Part shown: positions 33,636-44,968 of the stretch, piece by piece | Numbering within the stretch: the stretch's first letter is position 1 | Layout of the letters: every line of letters begins with the position of its first letter | From: Cephalotus follicularis | Lineage: Eukaryota > Streptophyta > Magnoliopsida > Oxalidales > Cephalotaceae | NCBI GenBank assembly: GCA_001972305.1 | Contig: BDDD01000060.1 | Location: 800,369-864,368, forward strand | Length of the DNA: 64,000 nt | Direction: 5' to 3' | Translations under genes and position numbers: made by a program | The notes under the pieces: model-generated | Database searches by the model: none | What the model was told of the DNA's origin: nothing | Seen by the model: the letters and a program-made list of their open reading frames with translations, nothing else

Positions 33636-34741
33636 TGTTAGTAGTTGATTCTTTACTTTCTTAGTTGTCATTTGCACAATTTGAAATTCTGCCGATTTCT
33701 TGGTGAGAATCCATGTTTCATTTTACTGTTCCTGTACTGCAATATTATGAAACCTATGACTTTAAAAATTCATAGCAATTTCGTTTATCTGCCAAATTCT
33801 ATAAACTTTAGCAATCTGTAATCGTTGAGATGTCTACTTTAATTTCACCGTTTTATGTTTTTTTTAAGTGATTAATTCTATATGAAATACCAGTTTTAGA
33901 AATGTTATGTAAAGCTGTTTTATGAATGCATTTGAGTTAATTACTCAAATGAAGAGAAATGTTTATGAATTGTGAAAGAAATGTATGCGATGTTGTTTAT
34001 GAATGCTTTGAGCTAATCACTCAAAGTATTAAGAAATGTTTTATGAAATGAATTTATGAGAATGAACCACCCTTGGATTGCGATCCAAGGGGAATGAATC
34101 CGAGATGGATTAATGTCATGGAGCGAGATGCTCATGGACATGCATGTGATGTAATGATAGTAATCAGGGAGTGCACAATGCCCCGGTGAAGAGGTGTGAA
34201 AGGGTTCATTAAGGTTTTATGACTTCTATGTTTTTATGAAATGTTCTAGTTATGAGTTTTGACTAGAAAAGTGATATGATGAAATGTGTTTTACAATGAA
34301 ACCTTACTAAGCTATTTTGAGCTCATTCCTTTCGATGTTTGTCAAATAAAATGTTTTCAGGAAAGGATTGAATGGAGAATGCGAGCTTTAGAGGGAGCTC
34401 TTAAGACGAAGTTTTGTGAAGGAAATGTATTATGCAATAGGGTTTGCATAAAATGCTTTTGACATGTAATAGGATAATGTTTTTTTGCTGTAGTATATGT
34501 TTATGATAAAGGATGATCCTGTGTAAATGTAAGTGACATTATGGTTTATAACATTTTAGATAAGATGAGAATGTTTAAAGTTTGAATTCAAGGTTATGTA
34601 GTATGTTGAAACATATGAGCTTTATGATGTATGTTAACTTTAGACTAGAATGCTAAAGGATGTAACGGTTCACCTCACATAACGCACCAATTCCTCGAGG
34701 CTCGCTTTGAGCATTTTGCGGACTCGGATGGGGGCGTTACA
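33636..34741 (+). repeat. H-type Gypsy LTR, downstream part
   Basis: It ends in GATGGGGGCGTTACA at 34741 and aligns with the downstream kilobase of solo LTR H1 (about 36280-37240). Shared pieces are GAATGCTTTGAGCTAATCAC, GGGAGTGCACAATGCCCCGG and CGCTTTGAGCAT. The left boundary is not clear. Confidence 0.75.
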
Positions 34742-35299
34742 GAAGGTCAACGCGGAAACGACAAGAGGAGATAGAGCCGGGCAGTTGACTTGATGGACCC
34801 ATGCTAAATGACTTACGAAGAAGAGAATATGGCCCAAGGAGCAGAAAATGTTGCTCCAGCTCAAGAAGAGTCTAGCGATTATTAAGAGAGATGCATGAAT
34901 TGATAGCCTAAACGAATCAAATAATGCAGCAATGAGTGACTGCAGCTTGATAGTGGCCCAGTATGAGGCCAAGATTATTGAATTGTTAAGCATAGCATCT
35001 CATATGTGTAATGACCCGAATTTCCATCAAAGATATTAATTATGGAAAGACGATTGCTAATGTGTAATTGGCAAATATTTCAAGGGACCGTAGTATGACC
35101 CTACGCTCGGGGGGTTCGGGGGTTCCGCTCCCCGATGAGCGGACGGGGGGTCCCGCTGCTCGGACAACGGGCAGGGGCTCGGGGGCAGTGCCCCCGGAAG
35201 AAAATTTAATTTGGATATTTGTTTTGGACTGGAATGGATATGTACTTACTCCAAGATGGTGTTGTGTGCGCACTATCGTTGTGAGTTTTGTACCACAAA

Positions 35300-35500
35300 G
35301 TGTCAACTGCCAATTTTAAGGTGTCGACAGTCAGAAATTGTGACTTAAAGCGTCGACAGTTTGTTATAGTGTAATGGTGAAAGCGGCGACGCTTTAAAGT
35401 GTTATTTTTCCTTTGTACGCGTCAACTGGCAGCGCTTAGACGGTGAAGCGGCAGCACTTTAGGGCTTAAGCGATGACGCTTAGTTATTAACCGCCGACGC
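35300..35500. repeat. GTCGAC-type motif array upstream of the TATA box of H1
   Basis: Motif centres lie near 35303, 35324, 35353, 35386, 35422, 35451, 35473 and 35494. The arms are of the AAGCG/CGCTT type. The array is more decayed than most, with spacings of 21, 29, 33, 36, 29, 22 and 21. It ends about 100 bp before the TATA box. Confidence 0.8.
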
Positions 35501-35597
35501 ATTAAGAAATAGGACACGTGTCGAGCAACGGACGAAAGAAGAGGACACATGGCGACTTGATGGAGAAAATGGCAAATTTGAGGCAGCTGATACTCCC

Positions 35598-35607
35598 CTA
35601 TAAATAC
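35598..35607 (+). promoter_or_regulatory. Candidate TATA box of LTR H1
   Basis: CTATAAATAC lies about 590 bp into the LTR and about 35 bp before a GA-rich leader, a usual arrangement in these LTRs. Confidence 0.65.
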
Positions 35608-38050
35608 TGCTCCTTTGCTCAGTGCATTCGGCAGAAGAAAGGAAGAAAGGGAGAGAAAGAAGAAGAGACGGAGAGAAAGAGAGAAAGGAGAAGGAGAGAA
35701 AGAGAAAGAGAGAAGAGAAGGGATGGAAAATTTTGTGGAGATTTCGGTGTAGAAATTTCTTCAACGTAGAGAAAGAAGGAAGGAGAATAAAGCAATGTAA
35801 GGAAACTCTATTCTTTCACTCAAAAGTATTTTACCTACCTTCCTAAAATATTTTATGATGATATTTTACAACTCAATTTAATTTAACTTTCACATCGACA
35901 TGATCGGTATATCCGTCTGACAGAGTGGAGGAAGTTAATTTTTCAATTATTATTTCAAATTTTATGCTCGTTGCAACCGTTTATTTTATCAACCCAGTTT
36001 AATTTAACTTTCCCATCGATATGATCGGTATATCCGTCTGACAGAGTGGAGGAAGTTAATTTTAATTTAATATTTCAATTAAGCAATTTTATGCTCGACA
36101 TTTAAATAACTTATTTTTATATATCTTTTATAATTGTTACGTTCCTGTATTTTAAATTTCTACCAATATTCATGGTAAATGTCTATATTAAATTTATGTA
36201 AATTCTTAAATTCTATGTTGAATTATTGCCAATTTCTTAACGAAATTCTATATTACTATTTTAAAATATTTCCGTTTGAAATATAAATTCTAGAAAATGT
36301 TGTACAAAGTTATTTATGAATGCTTTGAGCTGATCACTCAAAGTATCAAGAAATGATTATTTTTACAAATGAGAAAATGCAACAAACTGAGATGAACAAC
36401 GACTGGATTACGATCCATGGTGGATTAATCTAGTAAAAGATTAATGTTAAGGAGCGGAGAGTGCTCTCGGCATGCATGCTTAGTAATGATAGTAATCGGG
36501 GAGTGCACAATGCCCCGGTGAAGCGAAGGTTCAACAGGGTTATTTACGTTTTTACAACCCCTCAGTATTTATGAATTATTCTGATCCATGAGATACGATC
36601 AGAAAAAGAAATAAAATGTTCTGTTTCATGAGATATGAACAGAAAAGGAAATGAATGTGAAATGTTTTGGACAATGGTTTTCAACTAGGTTATGTTTCCA
36701 AGTATGGCTGGACTATATACCAGAAAATGTATGATTTTAGAAATGTTTTGATGTTATGAAAATTATCAAAAATAATGGATTTCGATAACTTTTATGATTA
36801 TGATTCTTACTGAGCTATTTTGGTGCTAACTCCTTTCAATGTATTTGTTTTCAACTAAAATTTTCCAGGAAGAGATTAAACGAGGAAAGTCGAGCTTTAG
36901 CAGGAGTTCATAAGTGATATTTCGAAGAGAAATTATGTGATGAAATAACATTCTTTTTTAATAACAGTTTATGACATTATCAATTAATGTTTTCTGCTGT
37001 GTAATGCTTTATGATAGATCCTGTGTAGATATAAGATGTTGACTATGAATATGATGATTTCAATGAGAGTATAATATTTAAAGGGTAGTATGACAAGTTG
37101 CAAGTTATTTATATGAGAAATTGTATAAATATTAGCAATTGGTACGATTGCTAAAGGATTAAAGGTTTACCCCCACGTAACGCACCGACTCCCCGATGTT
37201 CGCTTTGAGCATAAAGTGGACTCGGATCGGGGGCGTTACAATATGGTTAGCATGGAAGCAAGGAAGGCTAAGAAGTTCCTAGTGGGCCCACAACCCACAG
37301 GTCAACAGATATTGCTAAGCAATCCAGTAGTGTTGCCAATGGGTGAAATGAATGAAATCCTTGAGAGGGATTGGTTATCGGCACCCTACGCCAAAACGGG
37401 TTAAGACCTAATTTCTCGATTCACGGTGACAAATTGATAAGATTCCAAGGTAGAGTTAGTATTCTTTACAACAAAGAGCTGAAAGATGAGCTGTGATCGC
37501 AAGCCTATTGCTCCTGTTTCTCAGTACATCCGGCTATTTGCAAGATGTACCAAAATCTCAAGCCCAATCTGGTAGAATGACATGAAGAAAGAATAGGCAT
37601 AGTTGCCTATAGGCTTGCCTTACATCTCATCCTACGGGATCGGAACCTACCATGTAAGGTAGAGTATATGTCATGGATCAAAGTGGCACAACGGAAATGT
37701 GATGGATTGGGATGGCAGTTGGATTGAACATCTATTGTTAGTAGAATTCCCAATTGGTGATCATGTATTGCATAATGTGTTCGTGTCTCAATGTTCAGAA
37801 TGTGTTATCCAGATCCTTCTCACGTGCTACAATATGAGCCGTTAGAGTTAAGGATAGATACGAGCTTAAAGAGATACCTATCTAGGTGATTGATCATCGA
37901 ATCAAACAGTTGAGACAGTAGGATATTTCATTGATGAATGTGTTATGGAAATATTATGGGGTTGAGAAAGCCATATAGGACGTGAGGAAGAAATGAAAGT
38001 CTTGTACCATAACATATTCTAACCTTGAAGAATCTTGGGACGAGATTTCT

Positions 38051-38065
38051 CTAAGGAGGGGAGGA
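38051..38065 (+). other. Polypurine tract before LTR J
   Basis: CTAAGGAGGGGAGGA immediately precedes TGTAATGCCC, the start of LTR J, so J is the 3' LTR of the plus-strand element to its left. Confidence 0.85.
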
Positions 38066-38749
38066 TGTAATGCCCTGAATTTTATAACAATAATTGTATA
38101 CATAATTGTTGTAATATTTGGCACAGTCTGTTGCTGTAATAAAGCCCAATAGAGGCCCAAAGCAATAAAAGATATTGTATATTGAAGCCCACAAATATAA
38201 AGCCCAAATGGCTAATAAATCCCATTTTTTTAATGCGCATATGTAAGGTCCAATATGTGCATTAACATCATGTCTATTTAGTGGGTGGCTGTAATAATTT
38301 GTATTATAATGCGGAGTATATGGGACCCACGCCTTATTATTTTTATGGGAAAGAACCAAAACGCCGCCTGCTGTTCTAGAGAGTTCATCTCTCTTTTTTT
38401 TTTGGCACGCCATCTGCATTAGAGAAGGAAAGAAAGAAAGAGGGAAGGAGGTAGAGAACGGCAGAAGCCAGAGAAGAGAAGAAGAAAGAAAAGAAAAGAA
38501 GAAAGAGAGAAAAAGGAAGACAGCGAGAGAAAGAGGAGAGAACGGCTGAGGAAGAGAGAAAGAGAAGAGTATAGTGATAGAGGCAAAGAACCGGAGAGCT
38601 GTTGGCGCAAGAGGGAAGAAACAGTTCGAAGATTCTGCTACAAGCTCTCCAAATCTGTAAGCTCAATTGTTAACAGGTATGATTTACATATGCTTTGATG
38701 GATTTAAATGCGAATTTTCCCTATGTTTGTCGAACCTGCTGTTTTGGCC

Positions 38750-39380
38750 AATGCGTCGATGTCTTGTGTTGATCAGTCGATGCTTTGAGCGCACAGCGTC
38801 GATGCCTTGTGTTGATCAGTCGATCCTTTGAGCGCACAACGTCGATACCTTGAGGGTGACAACCGACACTTTACCCAAACCATTGTCGCTTTGTCCCTTA
38901 ATAGTCGACGCTTGAGAGAGAGCTGTCGACGCCAAGACAACCAGTCGACGCTTTGAGTGATCTGCCTACCTTGTCAATGCCTAGACATCCCTTCTATCTG
39001 TCGATGCCTTAAAAGTGTAGGGGAAACTTTGAGAGTGCTATGTCGACGCCTTGCCGAACTGCCAACACTTTAAGATTTTTGTGTCGACACTTAATGAAAT
39101 CAGTTAACGCCTTATGGTTGAATCAGTCGACGCGATATGTCTTTCTTGGAATTCTGTGCGTAAATCAGCATAATGCGTCGATGGGAAACATTGACGTTCA
39201 CATGGAACGTCGATGCACAACACTATATTATGACAAAATGCGTTAACGCGAACAAAGAATCTATCAACGCTTAAAGGAAAATGGGGGAACGCATCAACGC
39301 ATAACGTTCAAGTGCAACATGGCTGAATAGCGCTAAGCATCAACGCCTGGCATGATGGTGTCAATTCCTAAATCCCTTGT
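38750..39380. repeat. Phased GCGTCGATGC array in LTR J
   Basis: Centres lie at 38756, 38777, 38799, 38820, 38842, 38863, 38886, 38905, 38926 and 38945 (steps 19-23, mean 21), then a looser continuation to about 39310. The first part also shows a 43-bp higher-order repeat, two motifs per unit. Arms are of the AGCG/CGCT type. It lies downstream of the GA-rich leader. Confidence 0.93.
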
Positions 39381-39519
39381 TTCATCCAAAATGAACTATT
39401 TTACATGGGTTTCAATCCCACATGATTCATCATACCAAGTCCTACAAAAGGGCTTTACAGTAGAAGACCCATAGAGTCTCAAACTCTGCTCACACTGAGA
39501 TGACTGTGAGGACAACATA

Positions 39520-39623
39520 TAGTATATGGATGGAAATAATGAATTGATAGTATATGGATGGGAATAGTAAATAGATGGTATATGGATAGTGATTATGAAT
39601 GGATGGTATACGGATAGTGATAG
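39520..39623. repeat. Tandem ATGGATGGTATATGGATAG-type repeat in LTR J
   Basis: About four units of roughly 30 bp occur. D3 is inserted in the last unit, and the repeat-like sequence continues at 42182. Confidence 0.85.
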
Positions 39624-40929
39624 TGTCACACCCCGTTTCGGTAAGACAACATTAAAGCGGTAAAGGCAATTAACACATAAATTCAACTTTTGAAAAAACC
39701 ATGATATTTAAACTTTTCCAAGGAGCATCAGTTGCGGAAGCATAAAAAATCCATAAGCTGTAAACTCGTAACGTGCATCCCATACTACACGCTACTTAAT
39801 ACAAAGTCGTCATTGTTAATAGCCCACAAAACGGAGTGTGATCACAGTACAATATTAAATCCATCGATAACAAAACCATAAGTACGGTACATTAACAATC
39901 CTTAAACCAAATCAGGCTTATCACAAAACAGGGGAAAAGTAAAACCAAGAACAAAACAACATAACATCTTGTTCTTCGCCCATGCCAGTCCAACCGGTCC
40001 ACTGCATCAATCTGTAAAGTAGGGGGTTAGCCTTTGTCCTCACTTTGCTAAGTCATAAAAGTAGCTCGGGATCAACATTAGATGCATGTCATGTAATGTA
40101 TGCTTGAATGATGTAGTGCAGAGAATACCAGTTTATATATATATATATATGAAATATATTTATATTTTAGCAGTACGGTAAAATGACAGTGGGTACATAT
40201 ATAAGAAAACATATGTATACAAGAAAAGTACAGTTGTAACCCGGCCAGGGCTACATCAACAGGCACAGAAATGTCCAAAAAGGACCAACAGGCAGTACAG
40301 TAAGTCCGTAAGAGGACCACAACAGGCAGGCAGTATGTGTAACGCCGCCAACTCCTGGCCCCACGCTACACTCCCTCTCCTGTCCCTACTCCAGGCAACC
40401 GAGCGAGGCAACAGTACAGTACAGTGAGTCACCCAGCAAACTCCTGGCCCCTAGGTCAACCCTACCACTAGCCGGCGCTGGCATCCTCCGCCATGCAACC
40501 AGTGGTTCAAACACAACCACATAGAAATTCACAGAGCAAATAGTGAATCAAATAGTAAACAGTGCAGTGGTGATCGTTTAGATCGATAACAGGCAATTCA
40601 TTTCCAAATATTTCTGAAAGTAATAAATATTTGAACATATAATTTTAGTAGTAGAAATGCCTTGAACAAATCAGTGGTGTAAATCGTTTACAATTCGTTC
40701 GAAAATACTTTATTAACCAATACATATTTTCATATTCAAAATAGCATATTCCGAGTTCACATGTACAATTCTAAACATCACAACTTCAGGAATCATAAAC
40801 GATTTACAAACAGTAACCAAACAGGCAGTAAACAGTGTACATGCATTGCATACAAATGCTCTAATGCACCCTAGGTGAAATCAGGATCGTCGGGTATCAA
40901 AACCGTAAAAACTGTCCAAACAGGACTCT

Positions 40930-41125
40930 AAAGCGTCAGCGTTTATTCCTTAGGCGACGACGCTTATGTCCCTTAAGCGTCGACGTTCAGTCCCATAGCG
41001 TCAACGCTTTCAGTATCTGGGCGTCGATATCTCCTCCCTTTAGACGTCGACGTTTTAACGCATTTCAACATATAAAACGCAGTTCACAGAACGAAGCGTC
41101 AATGCTTACCAAAGGCGTCGACGGT
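40930..41125. repeat. GCGTCGACGC-type array, downstream block of D3
   Basis: Centres lie at 40936, 40957, 40980, 41001, 41024, 41047 and then 41099/41118. Steps within groups are 19-23 bp. It occupies the position of the GACGTCGATG block in D1 and D2. Confidence 0.92.
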
Positions 41126-41882
41126 TTCATGTAGCAGTCGTCTTCTTCCTCTCAACATGACCAAACAGTAATAATTCCACCATTGTAACATGCAATCCTA
41201 CATGTATACATCCCAGAAGATCGACATGCAACATCATATGACACATCCAGTACAAGGTAGCATCATTTCAGTGACTAAAAATGGATCATCAAGCTATGAA
41301 ATTCATGCATAAACATCACTGAACATACACCAAGTATTGAACACAAAATACAATTATGGCTTCCCCTACCTCTGGCCTCAAGTTAGAAGCCGAAAGTCCA
41401 CCTCTTTTAGTATACAACCAGTCACTTGAGCTTCCAGGTACGGCTTAAAGTCCCCTGGTTCGTCCCAGCAGTTGGTGTACAAGCTCCAAGCTTCCTTTGC
41501 TCAACAATGGCGATCTCTCTCTCTTTTTCACTCTCTTTTGCTCTCTTTGTTACTAATTCCTCTGGATTTCAGTAACAGATGAAAGGGGGTGAGAGGAGTC
41601 GACTTTTATGCAGATTTCTTTTCTTTCTCTGCATGTCCTCCTACTTTCTTCTCCTCTCCCACTTGGGCAACCTGGTGCAACAGGTGTCCATTTCTTCCCT
41701 TTCACAGGCCATGCACTCAGGGATTCTCCCTCTGTCCCATGCCTTTTTGTTGCAGGTAGGTCTGGCAATAAAAGCATTCATCGCCTCGTTCTTAAAGCGC
41801 ATGCTAAGATGCTTGATAAGTGGCACAATTCACCTCCATGCGACACGTCCATCTGTTGTTGTGTGTATGCAGAACACGCCGC

Positions 41883-41985
41883 AAAGCGTCGACGTTCACA
41901 TGCAGGCGTCGGCGCTTATGTGTTTAATTTTAAACGCGCGTTTCAATCACTTAAGCGTCGACGCTCCAAATCCAGGCGTCGGTGC
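41883..41985. repeat. GCGTCGACGC-type pairs, upstream block of D3
   Basis: Two pairs occur, 41889/41909 and 41958/41979, 20 and 21 bp apart. AAGCGTCGACGCT at 41953-41965 is 13 of the 14 bases of a perfect palindrome. Confidence 0.92.
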
Positions 41986-42284
41986 TTTAACCTCAAAACT
42001 GTATCGTTTAGCTAAATTACACTTTTAACATTTCTCTAACAATTGAACTCCAAAATCAACATCATCCGAGTTTGGGAAAGCATCATCAAATTTGGCAATC
42101 CATCTTTTTATTAATTCCACATTAAAAGTACATTTACATTGTGAAATTACAACACATGAAAATTCTGGGCATTACAGATAGTGAATGGATTGTTCGTGGA
42201 ACTTGTGAAAAGGATTGATATTTAGAGCAATAGTACTATAATACAGTACTTGATTAAATAGTATTAACATAAATGGAATGAACA

Positions 42285-42575
42285 TGTAGGGGACATCAAC
42301 GGGATGAACCTGCAAAGGACATAAATAGAATGAACCTATAGGGGACATCAATGGGATGAACCTATAGGGGACATCAATGGGATGAACCTGCAGAGGACAT
42401 AAAATAGAATAAACCTATAGGGGACATCAACGGGATGAGCCTGCAGAGGACATAAATGGAATGAACCTGTAGAGGACATCAATGGGATGAACCTGCTGAG
42501 TACATCAATGAGACACTAACGAGATGAACCCACGAAGGACACCAATGAGATGAACCTGCGGAGGACTAATGGGAA
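42285..42575. repeat. Tandem repeat of about 28 bp in LTR J
   Basis: About ten units of the type GGACATCAATGGGATGAACC TGYAGA occur. A related 28-30-bp block lies in the LTR of element E at 50265-50455. Confidence 0.92.
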
Positions 42576-42589
42576 TCAGGTATCATGGG

Positions 42590-42900
42590 CTGGGACCATT
42601 GTGAATATGCCTATGGTACTATTGGACCGGGACCATTGTGAATAAGTCCTATCGTAATATGGGTTGGGACCATTGTGAACAAGCCCTATCGTATCGTTAT
42701 GGTTATGGATCGTACCATATCGCTACAGATCGCATCGTATCATATGGTTAAGGATCAGATAGTTATAGATCCTATAGTCATGAATTACACTGTTGCGGAT
42801 CGTATGGTTATGGATCGTATCGTTATGGATCCTATAGTATGGATTGAATAGTTATGGATCGTAAGGATTGTATGGGCCGTATAGATCATACAGTTATGGA
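42590..42900. repeat. Two further repeat blocks in LTR J
   Basis: Three units of about 45 bp with GGGACCATTGTGAA come first, followed by about a dozen copies of a GTTATGGATCGTAT-like word at 14-18-bp spacing. Confidence 0.85.
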
Positions 42901-43669
42901 TTGCAGTCCTATGGCCTTTGATGTGATTAGGACTAGCCCAGTAAACACCGTTTAGGGACGGTTGGTATATTGAAGCTACTTGCAATTGGCGTTTATGCTT
43001 ATAACATGCCATGCATATATATATATATATATGGTTATATCTGTTGCATTCCACTGCATATGGTTGATTAGTCATCGGCAGGGATGTCTAAAATGTGGCA
43101 CCGACTGTGATCGAATGGATTGTTATTGAATAAATGGTCTCTGCCCTCTAGGAGTGGACTCCCGTCTGGACCCTATTGGGATTGGGACTATCAGATCCCT
43201 ATCATTGGAAGAGGATCAGTCCTGACAGAGGAGTGAGCCTATGGGCTGACACTTTATTTGGGTTTGTACTTAAGAAAATACAAATGACCTCATATGTCCT
43301 TGCATGTTAATTCTACCTCAACAAAGGAGGCCGAGTAGAGTTTGCATGTATCCTAGAATGATAATAATTGTTATGGAGCAGTTACGGAACGGAATAGTAT
43401 TGTTATGCAACGACTACACTATGCTACTTTGAGCGCGAGAGGTAAAGGGCAACCACATATATGCCTTGGAATGATTTTCAAGGTTATGAATTGAAAGGAT
43501 AAGTGGTTAACTACATATATATGCTAGTATAGGACACTGTATATATATAGTTAACCTCTTGATTGTTATTTGATTAGTGGAATGGTTGGAGAAGGTTGTG
43601 GAATGTCGGCTAAATACTTATATGTACTGATACGGAACAGTTTATATATTTAGGTAACCTCTCGAATGT

Positions 43670-43860
43670 TACGGAATGGACTGTTTCAAATTGTACGGTT
43701 ACGGATAGTACTGTTATGGATTGTACGGTTACGAATAGTACGTTTACGGATTCTACGGTGACGGATGGTATGTTTATGGATTGTACAGTTACGAATTGTA
43801 TGGTTATCAATTGTATAGTTATGAGTTGTTTGATTATGGATTGTTTTATGGATGAGCTAT
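43670..43860. repeat. 15-bp tandem repeat in LTR J
   Basis: About twelve units of the type TACGGTTACGGATTG occur. Because the unit is a multiple of three, a minus-strand frame across it spells a five-residue repeat; this is an artefact. Confidence 0.9.
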
Positions 43861-44810
43861 ATTATGAATAATTGATATTCATGTTTTATCATGCATTCTC
43901 ATGACATCATATATACCTACTGCATCCTTATTATGTATTGCATATGCATATCTGCTGCATTTTCATATAATCCTTGCATATGTATATTGTACACAACCTT
44001 CAGGTTGCTGACCCATTCATTGTAATGGATGGGTCAGGTACAGGTAATGCTTGAAGGTAAGTAGATGGGCCAAAACACAGCAAGGATCAAATGACAATGT
44101 ATCTCCTCCGGCCTACTTTGTATAAATGTGGTTAATGTAAATGAACAAATGTTGTATAAGATTTGCTTTAGATAATTATTTGACCTGCCGGCTTGTGGCA
44201 GTGCTTCAGATATATGTGTGTTGATGTATTGGATATGGATAGGTTCATCATTTGAGGTATTAAAATGTGTATTTCTGGATTTCCCCCTACGGGAGTTGGT
44301 TTTCTGAGTGCTGAGCCCAACATATAAATTGTGTTTTCGTTTACAAGGGGTATAGTCCGATAAACAGATACTACATACCCGATTTTTGTAAAATTATAAG
44401 AGTTAGAATATATTCAACTGATTATTCCATTGACATGATATGATTGATTAAAGTTTTAAATTTCTAGCACTTTTGGAGTATGGTTTATATATGATTGAAT
44501 GGATTGAATGGATGGTATATCACACGTCAAGTCATGGGGTTTCCTCACCTTTTGGGGCGTGACAGTAATGGTGTTCCCATAGGTCCAACCATATCGTATC
44601 CGTATTTCGGTCCCTATCAGAGTTAATAAAACTCTTTTATTAAAACTTCTTTGAAATTCACTTTAAAGATTGATTCAAAGATCAATTGTGTTTAATAAGG
44701 ATTCACATAGGTTACAAGGCCTTAGGGAGGCTTGCTATAGAATCCATTTGGAGATAATAGAGTTTGGGGTTGAAAACAGTCTATTTCGTATAAAAACAGG
44801 GAGCTAAGTG

Positions 44811-44955
44811 TCGTCTGTTTAGCCAAAGCATCGACTGTTAGTGCTAGAAAGCATCGATGATTTTGGCGAAAGCGGTGACGGTTTGCGTGTTACAGCCAAA
44901 GTGTCGACAGGTTACCTTAATGCATTTCCGGTTAAAGCGTGCATAGCGTCGACGG
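44811..44955. repeat. GTCGA array in sequence K
   Basis: Centres lie at 44811, 44831, 44854, 44875, 44904 and 44949, with one more at 47373 on the other side of the inserted Copia LTR (24 bp from 44949 once the insert and one target copy are removed). Confidence 0.85.
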
Positions 44956-44968
44956 TTTGCGGCCTTAT

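Larger units (their letters stand above)
35007..37240 (+). mobile_element. Solo LTR H1 (Gypsy) with perfect target duplication
   Basis: The ends are TGTAATGACCCG (35007) and GGGGGCGTTACA (37240), with ATATG at 35002-35006 and 37241-37245. It is 2.23 kb and contains GTCGAC-type motifs (35300-35500), a TATA box (35598-35607), a GA-rich leader (35632-35740) and two copies of a stretch around ATATGATCGGTATATCCGTC (near 35890 and 36010). Confidence 0.95.
34742..38065 (+). mobile_element. Gypsy internal remnant (element I), split by solo LTR H1
   Basis: Gag wording VAQYEAKI appears near 34955, and after H1 ARKAKKFLVGPQPTGQQ and a protease-end piece (NEILERDWLSAPYAK) near 37345. The rest up to 38050 is too decayed to name with confidence. 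A polypurine tract and LTR J follow. The gag wording resembles that of element E (51990-52130). It is broken, with many breaks. Confidence 0.8.
39624..42176 (-). mobile_element. Solo LTR D3 (Gypsy family D) with perfect target duplication
   Basis: The ends are TGTCACACCCCG (39624) and GGGCATTACA (42176), flanked by GATAG (39619-39623 and 42177-42181). It is 2.55 kb. It shares the GGGGGTTAGCCTTTGTCCTC block with D2 and A2 (here at 40021-40040). Unlike D1 and D2 its palindromes mostly have AAGCG/CGCTT arms. Confidence 0.95.
38066..44564 (+). repeat. Very long Gypsy LTR J (about 3.9 kb), holding solo LTR D3
   Basis: It starts TGTAATGCCCTG beside the polypurine tract and ends GGGGCGTGACA at 44564. 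With D3 (39624-42176) removed it is about 3.94 kb, long for a plant LTR. It contains a GA-rich leader (38425-38575), a GTCGA array (38750-39380) and at least four different tandem repeat blocks. It shares a 28-30-bp ATGAACC repeat type and a GCTGACCCATT block with the LTR of element E, so the two are relatives. Confidence 0.85.

Noticed and set aside
42285-42575. Satellite or centromere repeat
   Set aside because: Only about ten units, confined within LTR J, with a relative in the E LTR. It is an LTR-internal repeat.
43610-43810. A minus-strand frame spelling a five-residue repeat
   Set aside because: It is produced by a 15-bp tandem repeat in LTR J; the period is a multiple of three.
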